Positions 10,205 to 19,325 of a stretch of 64,000 bases of DNA are shown here, one piece after another. The notes below the pieces were generated by a model that saw nothing but the letters and a program-made list of their open reading frames with translations, searched no databases and was not told the origin of the DNA. Both the position numbers and the translations under genes were made by a program. Position 1 is the stretch's first letter. Every line of letters begins with the position of its first letter. Origin of the DNA: DASQHW01 sp963837155 (GTDB lineage Bacteria; Actinomycetota; Acidimicrobiia; IMCC26256; PALSA-610); the NCBI GenBank assembly GCA_963837155.1, contig CAWIMB010000001.1, forward strand, positions 930,001 to 994,000, written 5' to 3'.

Positions 10205-11261
10205 GTGGAGCCCGACGCAACCGTGTGGCTCGGGAACCGTGCTGTTGGTCGCTGCGAACCCTGTTACGTGATCGCGGAAGCGGGCGCGAACCACGACCGT
10301 GATCTCGACGTCGCCCGCCGCCTGATCGATGTCGCCGCCGATTCCGGCGCCGACGCCGTGAAGTTCCAGACGTATTCGGGCCGCACGCTGTACTCGACGA
10401 AGACGCCGCGCTTCGAGTATCTCGGTGAGCTCGGCGCCAAGCCCGTCCACGAGCTGCTCGATGAGGTCGCCCTGCCGCGGGACTGGCAGCCGTTGCTCGC
10501 CGCGCGATTGCCGCGACGTCGGGATCGAGTTCCTGTCGAGCCCGTTCGACCGGGACGCGGTCGATGAGCTCGACGCCCTTGGAGTGGCCGCATTCAAAAT
10601 CGCGTCGTTCGAGCTCGTCGACCTGCCGTTGATCGAATACGCCGCGAGCAAGGGCCGCCCGTTGATCCTCTCGACCGGCATGGCGACGCTCGCCGAGATC
10701 GAAGAGGCGATCACCGTCGCAGTGCGGGCCGGCGCGAACGGCGTATGCCTCTTGCAGTGTGCGTCGCTGTATCCGGCGCCGCCGTCCGTGATGAACCTGC
10801 GGGCGATGACCACGATGGCCGCCGCGTTCGGCGTACCGGTCGGCCTTTCCGATCACACGCTCGGCATCCATGTCGCAACGGCCGGGATCGCGCTCGGCGC
10901 GGACCTCCTCGAAAAGCACTTCACGCTCGACCGCACGAGGCGGGGTCCTGATCATCGGTTCGCGATCGAGCCCCAGGAGCTCAAAGAGCTCGTGGCGCAC
11001 GTGCGCGACGTCGAGGTCGCGCTCGGCGACGGCCGCAAGCGCGGACCGTCGGAAGAAGAGGCCGTCGAGATGTACGCCAAGGCGCGACGCTCGGTTGTCG
11101 CGGCGTGCGTGATTCCGGCGGGCACAACGGTCACTCGGGACATGCTCACGATCAAGCGTCCGGGATACGGGATCCTGCCCAAGTTCGTCGACACGCTGGT
11201 GGGCCGCGTCGCGCGCATCGACATTGACGAGGACGAGATCCTCACGTGGGACATGCTGTGA
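10205..11261 (+). CDS. pseI: Pseudaminic acid synthase PseI (NeuB family with SAF domain)
   Basis: Condenses phosphoenolpyruvate with a 6-deoxy-2,4-diacetamido hexose to give a nonulosonic acid. The N-terminal NeuB barrel shows CYVIAEAGANHD, DAVKFQTYSG, FLSSPFDRDAVDEL, KIASFELVDLPLIE, LILSTGMATLAEIEEA and VGLSDHTLG. A C-terminal SAF domain is visible (RRSVVAACVIPAGTTVTRDML through KRPGYGILP), the antifreeze-like substrate-binding domain. Length about 352 residues. There is one frameshift near 10510, where removing a G restores AAHCRDVGIEFL. GGGAGG precedes the GTG start. With PseB and PseC nearby, the pseudaminic rather than legionaminic or sialic isomer is likely, but specificity is inferred. 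Confidence 0.87.
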
Positions 11262-12130
11262 AACGGGCGCGCCACCGCGTCACGCTTGCGTTCGACGAAG
11301 GGCCGGGCGTCGGTCTCGGCCACCGGCGCCGCATGGAAGCGCTCGCGCACGAGCTGAGCGCGCGTGGCTATCGATGCGCGAAGGTGCCGCTGGCCGGATC
11401 CGCGATGGTCGCCGGTCGCATCGCGGTGATCGATTCGTATCGCATGCGCGCCGATGACCCCGGACGCGTGAAGGCCGGTGTTGTCGTCGCGGTCGACGAC
11501 ATCGCGCGCGACCTGGAGGTCGACCTCGTAGTTGACCCCGCGCCGGGCGCCACCGTTGAGGCGCACGCACGCGCGACGCGCGTCCTCGCCGGCGCGCCGT
11601 ACGCGCTCGTGTCGGTACCGTCGTCGGCGGACGCGGTCGCGGTGGACGGTCCCGTCGATCGCGTGGTGGTCACTACCGGTGCGGCCGATGCCGGTGGCAT
11701 CGGCGCCCGGCTCGCGGCTTCGGTCGCGGCAGCAATTCCCGGCGCCGACGTCCGCCTGGTCGTCGGACCGTGGGGTGCGCGCGAGGTGCCGCCCGGTGTC
11801 ATCGCCGTACACGCGCGGCACGGCCTCGCCGGCGAGTTCGCCGCGGCGCCGGTCGCCGTCACCGCGGGCGGCGTGTCGCTGCTCGAGGCGTGCCTGCTCG
11901 GCCGGGCGGTGGTCGCGATCGAGATCGCCGACAACCAGCGTCCGGCGATCACGGGTCTTGTCGCGCTCGGCGCGGTCGTCACTGCTTCGGAGGCGACGGT
12001 CGGCGACGCCGTGCAAGCGCTCGTTGCCGATCCGGAGCGGCGGGCGGCGTTGGGCGCGGCCGCGAGCGCGGCGCTCGACGGCAAAGGCCCGACGCGCGTT
12101 GCCGACGCGATCGAGGAATTGCTCACGTGA
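11258..12130 (+). CDS. pseG: PseG-like UDP-sugar hydrolase
   Basis: Predicted to remove UDP from UDP-2,4-diacetamido-2,4,6-trideoxy-altrose, releasing the substrate of PseI. It is a GT-B-type fold of the MurG/PseG group: an N-terminal glycine-rich loop with the GLGHRRRMEALAHEL segment, which matches the GxGHxxR motif where the His is catalytic, and a C-terminal TAGGVSLLEACLLGRAVVAI motif. About 290 residues in one unbroken frame. GTG 11258 overlaps the pseI stop as GTGA. The position between pseI and the cytidylyltransferase gene supports the call; a generic glycosyltransferase is the alternative. Confidence 0.78.
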   Translation: MKRARHRVTLAFDEGPGVGLGHRRRMEALAHELSARGYRCAKVPLAGSAMVAGRIAVIDSYRMRADDPGRVKAGVVVAVDDIARDLEVDLVVDPAPGATVEAHARATRVLAGAPYALVSVPSSADAVAVDGPVDRVVVTTGAADAGGIGARLAASVAAAIPGADVRLVVGPWGAREVPPGVIAVHARHGLAGEFAAAPVAVTAGGVSLLEACLLGRAVVAIEIADNQRPAITGLVALGAVVTASEATVGDAVQALVADPERRAALGAAASAALDGKGPTRVADAIEELLT

Positions 12131-13289
12131 CCACCCCGCCGGTGCTGTGTGTAGTGCAGGCGCGTACGGGCTCGACGCGGCTGCCCGGCAAGGTGCTGCA
12201 GGAGATCGCGGGCCGGCCGATGCTGCGGTTCATGCTCGACCGCCTCGAGTCCTTGCAGGTCGACGCGCACGTGGTCGCGACCAGCACGCTCGCGCGCGAC
12301 GACGCGGTCGCCGACATCGCGGCCGCGGCCGGCTGGTCGATCGTGCGGGGTTCCGAAGACGACGTGCTGGCCCGTTTCGTTGGCGCGCTCGACGTGCATC
12401 CAGCCGCGCACGTCGTGCGGCTCACCGCCGACTGCCCGTTGAGTGATCCGCGGCTCGTCGAAGACGTGATCGCTCGCCACCTCGATTGCAACGCTGACTA
12501 CACCGCGAATGTCTTTCCCCGTACGTTTCCCAAGGGACTCGACGTCGAGGTGGTGCGGACGGGCGTGCTGCGCGCCGCCGCCCTCGAAGCGACCGACGCG
12601 GGCGAACGCGAGCACGTCACACCGTTCGTGTACCGGCGGCCGGAGCGGTTCCGGCTCGCGAACCTGCGCCACGACGCCGGGCTCGGCGACGAGCGATGGA
12701 CCGTCGACACCGCCGAGGACCTCGCGTCGGTGCGGGCACTGGTCGCCCGCATGGGTGACGAGCGGTTCTCGTGGGAGGACGCGTACAAGGTCGTCGGCGA
12801 GCAGTTCGTGGCGCCGGCCGGCCACGTGCACCTGGTTCCCGCCGCGCCCGAGCACCAGGACTTCGTGCTCGAGTGCCGCCAGGACGCCGACACCGTGCGC
12901 TGGAGCAAGTCGGGCCGGGCGATCAGGCCCGAGGAGCACGCGGGTGGTATCCCACCGCACTCGACAACCCCGGCATCCGTCTCCGAGTGGCGATGCTCGA
13001 CGGTGAGCCGGTCGGCACCGTGCGCGTCGACGTGGCGGGCGGCGCCGGGGAGGTCGGTATCGCAGTGGCGCCGGAGCGGCGGGGCCGGGGCCTGGGCCGG
13101 GCGCTCCTCGCTGCCCTGGTCGCGGACTGCGCGGCCGACCCACAAGTGACGTCGCTGATCGCGTGCGTGCATCCCGAGAACGAGGCGTCATTGCGCGTGT
13201 TCGCCGCGACCGGGTACGTCACCGACGGTGAACGGGGCGGCTTCCGAGTGCTGCGCCGAGCCGTTCACCAGCCGATTGAAGAGTCATGA
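12127..13289 (+). CDS. PseF-PseH fusion: CMP-nonulosonate synthetase with GNAT N-acetyltransferase
   Basis: The N-terminal ~230 residues are an SpsF/NeuA-type cytidylyltransferase: VVQARTGSTRLPGKVLQEI, VVATSTLARDDAVADIA and RLTADCPLSDPRLVEDVI, with a WTVDTAEDL block typical of SpsF. The C-terminal ~150 residues are a GNAT acetyltransferase of the PseH type: EEHAGWYPTALD, AMLDGEPVGTVRV, GIAVAPERRGRGLGRALL (acetyl-CoA loop) and HPENEASLRVFAATGY. So one protein would carry the last step (CMP activation) and a middle step (4-N-acetylation) of the pathway. A missing G near 12948 breaks the frame inside the GNAT domain; the join between the domains lies upstream of it in one frame. GTG 12127 overlaps pseG as GTGA. 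Confidence 0.85.
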
Positions 13290-13365
13290 GCAGCCAGGCG
13301 CAGACCGCAGGCGCGGTCCGTAGAGCAGCGAGTCCCCGTGATGGAGCGCCGGAGGTCGTAGCCGC

Positions 13366-14640
13366 ATGAGCGACGTCCACGCGGCCACGCAGGAGCTCAT
13401 CCATAGCCGGCGGGCCGAGAAGCGGCCGATCGTCTACTGCCGGCGGTGCCTGATCCCGGAGACCAAGCCCGACATCTTCTTCGACGACGAAGGCGTGTGC
13501 AGCGCGTGCCGGCACTACGACGGGCGCGTCGAGGTCGACTGGGACGCGCGTCGCGCGCGAGCTCGAGCAGGTGCTCGAGCGCTACCGGTCGAAGGACGGC
13601 ACGACGTACGACTGCGTGATCGGCGTCAGCGGCGGCAAGGACTCGACGACGCAGACCATTCGCATGCTCGAGCTCGGCATGAATCCGTTGTGCGTGACCG
13701 CGACGACCGACGAGTTGTCGGACATCGGCCGGCGCAACATCGAGAACCTCAAGTCGCTCGGTGTCGACTTCATCGAGTACACGACGAACCCGAACGTGCG
13801 GCGCCGCGTCAACAAGCTCGCGCTCACGCAGATCGGCGACATCTCCTGGCCCGAGCACGTCACGATCTTCACGTTGCCCGTCCGCCTCGCAGTGCAGATG
13901 GGCATCAAGCTGATCGTCTGGGGTGAGAACCCCCAGAACGAGTACGGCGGGCCCGCCGCCGCGGCCACCGGGAACACGTTGACGCGACGCTGGCTCGAGG
14001 AGTTCGGTGGACTGCTCGGTCTTCGCGTGAGCGACCTCGTCGGCCAGCACGACATCGAGACCCGGCACCTGATCCCGTACACATATCCCTCGGACGAGGA
14101 ACTGGCGCGCGTCGGTGTGACCGGCATCTTCCTCGGCTACTACCTGCCGTGGGACGGGTTGCAGAACGCGATCTTCGCCCAGTCGTACGGCATGGAGACC
14201 TACCCGCAGATGATCGAGGGCTCGTTGTGCAACTACGAGAACCTCGACAACCACCAGATGGGGATCCACGACTACTTCAAGTTCATCAAGTACGGCTTCG
14301 GCCGCGCGACCGACATCGCATCGATGCACGTGCGCCGCGACCGGCTGCGCCGCGAGGACGCCTGAAGCTCGTGCGCATGCACGACGGCAAGTTCCCGTGG
14401 ACGTACCTTGGGAAGCCGCTCGAAGAGATGCTCGCGAGCATCGACATGACGTTCGACGAGTTCGTCGAGGTGTGCGACCGCTTCACCAACAAGCGGTTGT
14501 TCGTCACCGACCGGCACGGCGAGCTCGTTCGCGGTGACGACCATCACCTCACGAAGATCAACGACGACAACGTTGAGGCGAGCGTCCGCGAGGCCGGTAT
14601 CCGGCGGAGCAGCGAGCCGGGGCCCGAGCGGCCCTGGTGA
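13366..14640 (+). CDS. pseA: N-acetyl sugar amidotransferase (PseA/WbpG family)
   Basis: ATP-pyrophosphatase-type amidotransferase predicted to convert an acetamido group to acetamidino, for example on pseudaminic acid, using ammonia from a HisH/HisF-type partner. A four-Cys zinc site is visible (CRRCLIPETKP and CSACRHY), followed by the PP-loop VIGVSGGKDSTTQT and the family blocks ENPQNEYGG and SLCNYENLDNHQMGIHDYFK. Shifts near 13555 and 14362 cancel; after the second, HDGKFPWTYLGKPLEEML and CDRFTNKRLF continue the family pattern. The last ~20 residues come from a palindromic repeat (14577-14618) and extend past the usual end. A GGAGG motif lies 10 bases before the ATG. Confidence 0.88.
14577..14618 (+). 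repeat. Short palindromic repeat relative inside the 3' end of pseA
   Basis: Core GCCGG-TAT-CCGGC flanked by GCGAGCGTCCGCGAG and GAGCAGCGAGC. It is most similar to the copy in fliJ. Relative to that copy, a G-to-C change in the left arm is matched by a C-to-G change in the right arm, so pairing is kept. It encodes about the last 15-20 residues of the PseA reading frame. Confidence 0.65.
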
Positions 14641-14668
14641 GCGGAAAACTGGACTGACCGGGGGCTGC

Positions 14669-15289
14669 GTGCAGCGCATCGCGATCGTCGACTACGGACT
14701 CTGCAACCTCGACTCGGTGCAGCGCGCGTTCGAGACGCTCGGTGCGAAGGCGTTCATCACCGACGTACCGGGTGAGCTCGCAGCATGCCGACCGGATCGT
14801 GCTGCCCGGCGTCGGCGCGTTTCCCGACGCGATGCGCAACCTGCGCGCGCGCGGACTCGACGAGGCGCTCGGCGCAGCAGGTGCTGGAAGAGGGCGCGCC
14901 GTTCCTCGGCGTGTGCCTCGGCATGCAGCTGCTCGCCGCGATCGGCCACGAGGTCGAGGAGACGAAGGGGCTCGGCTGGCTCGACGCGAGCGTCGTGCGG
15001 CTCGTCGCCGAGCGAAATCGACCGGCGGATCCCGCACGTCGGCTGGAACGAGGTGCATCCGTACGCGGCCGTCGCCGTTGTTCGACGGCATCCCGCCCGG
15101 CGCCGACTTCTACTTCGTGCACTCGTTCCACGTCGCGTGTGCCGATGAGGGCGACGTGCTCGCGACGACGCCGTACTGCGGCGGCTTCCCGTCGGCGGTA
15201 CAGCGCGAGCACGTGTTCGGCGTGCAGTTCCATCCCGAGAAGAGCCAGCAGTGGGGTCTGCGGCTGCTGAAGAACTTCCTGTCGGATGA
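14669..15289 (+). CDS. hisH: HisH-like glutamine amidotransferase of the PseA system
   Basis: Class I glutaminase that supplies ammonia. It begins VQRIAIVDYGLCNLDSVQRAF and has the nucleophile elbow LGVCLGMQLL with Cys, an HPEKS triad His-Glu segment (FGVQFHPEKSQQWG), and HVGWNEVHPY. Shifts occur near 14785, 14870, 15015 and 15070. No stop separates it from hisF in the frame open at the end. A TGA at 15287-15289, one frame off, would give the expected end just after LKNFLS, so I use it as the probable end. It lies next to pseA rather than in a histidine operon, like the HisH2/HisF2 pair with WbpG in Pseudomonas O-antigen loci. Confidence 0.83.
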
Positions 15290-15302
15290 CGGCGGTCCTC
15301 GC

Positions 15303-16053
15303 ATGCTGAAGATCCGCGTGATCCCCACGCTGCTGCACAAGTCGTGGGGGCTGGTCAAGGGCGTGCGCTTCGACTCGCTGCGGGCGGTCGGCAGCCCGAT
15401 GCAGGCGATCAAGGTCTACAACCTGCGCAACGTCGACGAGCTCGTGTTCCTCGACGTCACCGCGACCGCCGAAGCGGCGCGGCCCGGACTTCGACCTGAT
15501 CGACGAGCTCGCCGACGAGTGCTTCATGCCGCTCGCGGTCGGCGGCGGGATCCGCAACCTCGACGACGTGCGGCGCCTGCTCGCGGTCGGCGCCGACAAG
15601 GTGGTGATCGGTACCGCGGCCTTGGAACAGCCCGATCTCGTGCGCGACGCATCCGACCGGTTCGGCGCCCAGTGCGTCGTCGTGTCGATCGACACGAAGC
15701 GCGACGGCTCGGTGTGGACGCACTCCGGCACCGTGTGCGACCGGGCGCGACGCCGTCGAGGTCGCGCAAGGAGATGGAGCGGCTCGGCGCGGGTGAGATC
15801 CTGCTGCAGTCGGTCGACGACGACGGCGTGATGTGCCGGCTACGACGTCGACACGATCGCGCGCGTCAGCGCGGCGGTATCGATCCCGGTGATCGCGTCG
15901 GGCGGCGCCGGCAACTTCGCGCACATGGTCGACGTGCTCGCAGCAGGGGGCGCGTCCGCGGTCGCGGCGGCAAGCATCTTCCACTTCACCGAGCAGACGC
16001 CGATGGAGGCCAAGCAAGCGCTCGCGGCTGCCGGCTACCCCGTCCGCGTCTAG
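15303..16053 (+). CDS. hisF: HisF-like cyclase subunit of the PseA system
   Basis: TIM-barrel partner of HisH. It starts MLKIRVIPTLLHKSWGLVKG, and has VFLDVTATAE, PLAVGGGIRNLDDVRRLLAVGADKVVIGT and VIASGGAGNFAHMVDVLAAGG, the phosphate-binding repeats of HisF. In this gene setting it more likely relays ammonia to PseA than makes imidazole glycerol phosphate. Frame changes near 15480, 15755 and 15840. The stop TAG at 16051 is only three bases from the stop of the convergent oxidoreductase gene. Confidence 0.86.
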
Positions 16054-16056
16054 CTC

Positions 16057-17121
16057 TCAGAAGCGGTCAGCAGTGAAGGGTCGTAGCAACGGTGGCTGTT
16101 CGCCGGTCGTGATCCATGATGCGAGCAGCTCGCTGACCGCGGGTGCGATCGCCCAGCCGTGACCACTCCAACCGGTCGCGTACAGCACGAGCGCGTCGCC
16201 GGGAAGCTGGTCGATGATCGGCACCATGTCGGGCGAGATCGACTCGGCCCGGTCGGCGATCGCGAGTTGCACGTCAACGCCCTCGAGCGCGGGGAACGCG
16301 GCCGCCGCGTCGGCGAGGTTCGCGTCGACTTCCTCGGTCCGTACGACGCCGTCTACTCCGAGGCGGCCGCCGGTGACCATCACCGTGCCGTCGGGCAACG
16401 CCTTCAGTACGAGCGGCCGTTCTTCGTGACCGATGAGATGGCGTACCGGTGCTTCGCGAAATCGCGTCGTGAGCACGACTTGCGGATACACCGAGAACGT
16501 CCGGAGCCCACCCACCAGTGCGTCGGTGTGCACGCCCGCGGCGACCACGACACTGCGCGCCACGATCCGCTCGCCGGATGACGTCATCACCGCACCGCCG
16601 GCGTCGACGCGCTCGACCGCGACCTGCTCCCGTATGTCGGCGCCGGCCCGCCGCGCCGCGACAGCAGTGGCGCGTGTCGTCGCGGTGTGATCGGCAACAC
16701 CGTCGTCGGGACACCACAGACCCGCGACGACCGCGTCTGCGATACCGGGCTCCAGCTCGCGGAGCTCCGACTCGTCCACAACGCGGCTCGCGATGCCCGC
16801 GCGCATTTGAAGCTCAGCCCGTTCGTTGAGCGTGGAGTCCGCCCGCTCCGTCAACTGCAGATGCCCGATGCGCTCGTAGCCGATGTCCGCGCCCAACTCG
16901 TCCGCGAGGTCGGGCCACAACTCGTTCGCGCGGCGCGCTGGCGGAAGCTCCCGGATATCGCGGCCGTTCGCCCGCACGCCCCGCTTCCCGAGCCCGCCCG
17001 ACGCACCCGATGCAATGTTGCCCGCTTCGAGGAGCGTGACAGACCGCCCCGCCGTCGCTAGCCGCCATGCGACCCCGCACCCGACTATGCCGCCGCCGAC
17101 AACGAGACAATCCCAGGGCAC
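16057..17121 (-). CDS. FAD-dependent oxidoreductase, DAO family
   Basis: A 354-residue flavoprotein of the glycine/sarcosine oxidase group. The N-terminus has the dinucleotide-binding motif CLVVGGGIVGCGVAWRLA followed by an acidic residue (LLEAGN), then ASGASGGLGKRGVR. The C-terminus has the FAD-contact block YATGWSGHGWAIAPAVSELL. The reading frame is intact. The substrate cannot be told from sequence. Its position after pseC suggests cotranscription, but a strong hairpin (17154-17199) lies between them. GTG 17121 is used because the GxGxxG motif follows within seven residues. Confidence 0.85.
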   Translation of the reverse strand: MPWDCLVVGGGIVGCGVAWRLATAGRSVTLLEAGNIASGASGGLGKRGVRANGRDIRELPPARRANELWPDLADELGADIGYERIGHLQLTERADSTLNERAELQMRAGIASRVVDESELRELEPGIADAVVAGLWCPDDGVADHTATTRATAVAARRAGADIREQVAVERVDAGGAVMTSSGERIVARSVVVAAGVHTDALVGGLRTFSVYPQVVLTTRFREAPVRHLIGHEERPLVLKALPDGTVMVTGGRLGVDGVVRTEEVDANLADAAAAFPALEGVDVQLAIADRAESISPDMVPIIDQLPGDALVLYATGWSGHGWAIAPAVSELLASWITTGEQPPLLRPFTADRF

Positions 17122-17153
17122 GTACCCACTCTTGTCCGCGCACTGGTCCGCGC

Positions 17154-17199
17154 ACGAGTCACACAGATCACCCGGAAACGCGTCATCTGTGTGACTCGT
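17154..17199. terminator. Strong 15-bp hairpin between pseC and the oxidoreductase gene
   Basis: Perfect inverted repeat: arm 17154-17168, 16-base loop, arm 17185-17199. It lies 44 bases beyond the pseC stop and 33 bases before the oxidoreductase start, both on the minus strand. There is no T-run, so it would be an I-shaped terminator or a processing/attenuation structure. The ATCACC at 17167-17172 can instead pair with GGTGAT at 17202-17207, giving a second, mutually exclusive fold. Confidence 0.6.
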
Positions 17200-17242
17200 T
17201 TCGGTGATTACGGTCTGAGGCGCCCGGTCGAGGCGCCGTCTC

Positions 17243-18320
17243 TCAGAGAGCGGCGGTGAGGCGCTTGATCACGCGGTCTTGCTGGCCGCGCGTGAGCGTC
17301 GGGTACATCGGCAGCGAAAGCAAGCCGTCGTAGGCCTTCTCGGTCTCGGGGTAGTCGCCGGCGGCGAAGCCGAGCCGCGTGTACACGGGATGCCGGTAGA
17401 TCGGCACGTAGTGCACCTGCACACCGACTCCCGCAGTTCGCATCGCGTCGTACACGGCGCGGCGATTCGGCACCCGCACCGGAAACAGGTGGTAGCCGTG
17501 CCGGGATCCCAGCGGGGCGTCGGGCGGCAACTCGAGCGGGAGTTCGGCGAGCTCCTCCCGGTACCTCTGCGCGATGTCGTTGCGGCGGCAGACGAACCGC
17601 TCGAGCTTCGCGAGCTGCGACACGCCGAGCGCGCACTGCAGGTCGCTGATCCGGAAGTTGTAGCCGAGCTCACCGATCTCGTAGTACCAGCCGCCGTGTT
17701 CGGGATGTGGCACCGAGCCGTGGGAGCGGAAGCGCCGGAGGCGCTCGGCGAGCTCAGGTGAGTTCGTCGTGACCGCGCCGCCTTCGGCCGTGGTGATGGC
17801 CTTCACGGGATGGAACGAGAAGCAGCACATGTCGGAATGCGCACAGTTGCCGACCGGACCGTCGGGCGTGATCGCGCCGAGCGCGTGCGCTGCGTCTTCG
17901 ACGACGACGCGGGGCCGGTGCGGCAGCGCGCCGAGATCCATCGGCAGTCCCGCATAGTGCACCGCGACGAGCGCGTCGCACGCCGGCACCGCACCCGGAT
18001 CGGCGTTGAGCGTCTTCGGGTCGATGTCGACGAGCGCGACGTCGGCGCCGACGTACAACGCGGCAGCTCGCGGACGCATGGAACGACAGGGGAGACGTCG
18101 CGACCGTGGCGCCCGGGCCGATACGCGCAGCCCACATCGCGCCGTGCAACGCCGCGGTGCCGTTCGCCATCGCGACCGCGAACCGGGCGCCCGTAACTTC
18201 ACAAAGCCCCGCTTCGAACTGCTCGACGGTCGGCCCGCACGTCAGCCAGTCACCGCGCAGCACATCGATGACTGCGACGATGTCGTCGTCTTCGACTGAC
18301 TGGCGGCCGTAGGGGATCAC
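17243..18320 (-). CDS. pseC: PseC: UDP-4-amino-4,6-dideoxy-N-acetyl-altrosamine transaminase
   Basis: PLP-dependent DegT/DnrJ/EryC1 aminotransferase that aminates C4 of the PseB product. The N-terminus IPYGRQSVEDDDIVAVIDVL then WLTCGPTVEQFE is typical of PseC. MANGTAALHGAMWAARIG, VVVEDAAHALGAI and SFHPVKAITTAEGGAVTTN (PLP lysine) are present, as is the C-terminal VQVHYVPIYRHPVY. About 359 residues. One insertion near 18095 hides the FVASANAALY-like join. It ends 12 bases after nothing coding downstream except the hairpin; upstream it follows pseB by 12 bases, so the two are coupled. Confidence 0.92.
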
Positions 18321-18332
18321 GTGTGTGCTCGC

Positions 18333-19325
18333 CTACGCGGCCGGGACGAGCTCGCCGAGCATGGCCCGCAGCTCGGGAACCGTGAGCCACACGTCGTTGG
18401 TGTCGCTCGCATACACGAAGCCGTCGGGGATCGGGTTCGAGAACGCGGCCGGGCCCTTCGCATCCCACCACGGGTGCTCGGGCAGCACCACGTACACCTC
18501 GCCGGCGTCGATCGCGTGGCGCGATTCGTCGGCGGTGATCAACAGCTCGTGGAGCTTCTCTCCGGGCCGGATGCCGATCGTCTCCCGCGCCACGCCGGGA
18601 GCGATCGCGTCCGCGAGATCGGTGACACGCATCGACGGGATCTTCGGGATGAACACCTCGCCGCCCTCCATGTGGTCGAGCGCGTACAGCACCAGATCGA
18701 CTGCCTGCGGCAGTGTGATCCAGAAGCGGGTCATCCGCTCGTCGGTGATCGTGATGCGGCCTTGCTCGGCGACCTGCTGGCGGAACAGCGGCACGACCGA
18801 GCCGCGCGAGCCCACGACGTTGCCGTAGCGCACGCACGCGAGGCGGGTGTCACGCTGCGCCGCGTACGCGTTGCCCTGCACGAAGATCTTCTCCGCACAC
18901 AGCTTCGTCGCGCCGTACAGGTTCACCGGATTCACCGCTTTGTCGGTCGACAGCGCGACGACCTTCGGCACGCGCGAGTCGATCGCCGCGTCGACCACGT
19001 GCTGGGCGCCCAGCACGTTCGTGCGCACCGCTTCGAACGGGTTGTACTCGCACGCCGGCACCTGCTTCATCGCGGCAGCGTGCACCACGATGTCGACGCC
19101 CTGTACCGCGCGCGTCATGCGGGAGCGGTCCCGCACGTCGCCGATGAGATAGCGGAGCTGGTCGTCGCCGTACTTCGCCCGGAGCTCCGATTGCTTCAGC
19201 TCGTCGCGGGAGTACACGCGGATCACCGCGTCCGGCCAGGACGATGTCACCCGCTGGATGAACGCGTTTCCGAAGGAACCCGTTCCTCCGGTGAGCAAGA
19301 TCGTGCGCCCGTTCAAGTCGATCAT
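18333..19325 (-). CDS. pseB: PseB: UDP-GlcNAc 4,6-dehydratase (5-inverting)
   Basis: First enzyme of the pseudaminic acid pathway. Extended SDR with TILLTGGTGSFGNAFIQ (NADP loop), the inverting-dehydratase block AAAMKQVPACEYNPFEAVRT, ALSTDKAVNPVNLYGATK (YxxxK) and RYGNVVGSRGSVVPLF. 330 residues in one intact frame, the usual PseB length. The ATG at 19325 overlaps the stop of the TPR glycosyltransferase as ATGA, coupling sugar synthesis to the presumed transferase. Confidence 0.95.
   Translation of the reverse strand: MIDLNGRTILLTGGTGSFGNAFIQRVTSSWPDAVIRVYSRDELKQSELRAKYGDDQLRYLIGDVRDRSRMTRAVQGVDIVVHAAAMKQVPACEYNPFEAVRTNVLGAQHVVDAAIDSRVPKVVALSTDKAVNPVNLYGATKLCAEKIFVQGNAYAAQRDTRLACVRYGNVVGSRGSVVPLFRQQVAEQGRITITDERMTRFWITLPQAVDLVLYALDHMEGGEVFIPKIPSMRVTDLADAIAPGVARETIGIRPGEKLHELLITADESRHAIDAGEVYVVLPEHPWWDAKGPAAFSNPIPDGFVYASDTNDVWLTVPELRAMLGELVPAA

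Noticed and set aside
9338..11000. Two long minus frames opposite the helical-repeat gene and pseI
   Set aside because: The plus strand encodes an unmistakable NeuB-family enzyme with coupled neighbours.
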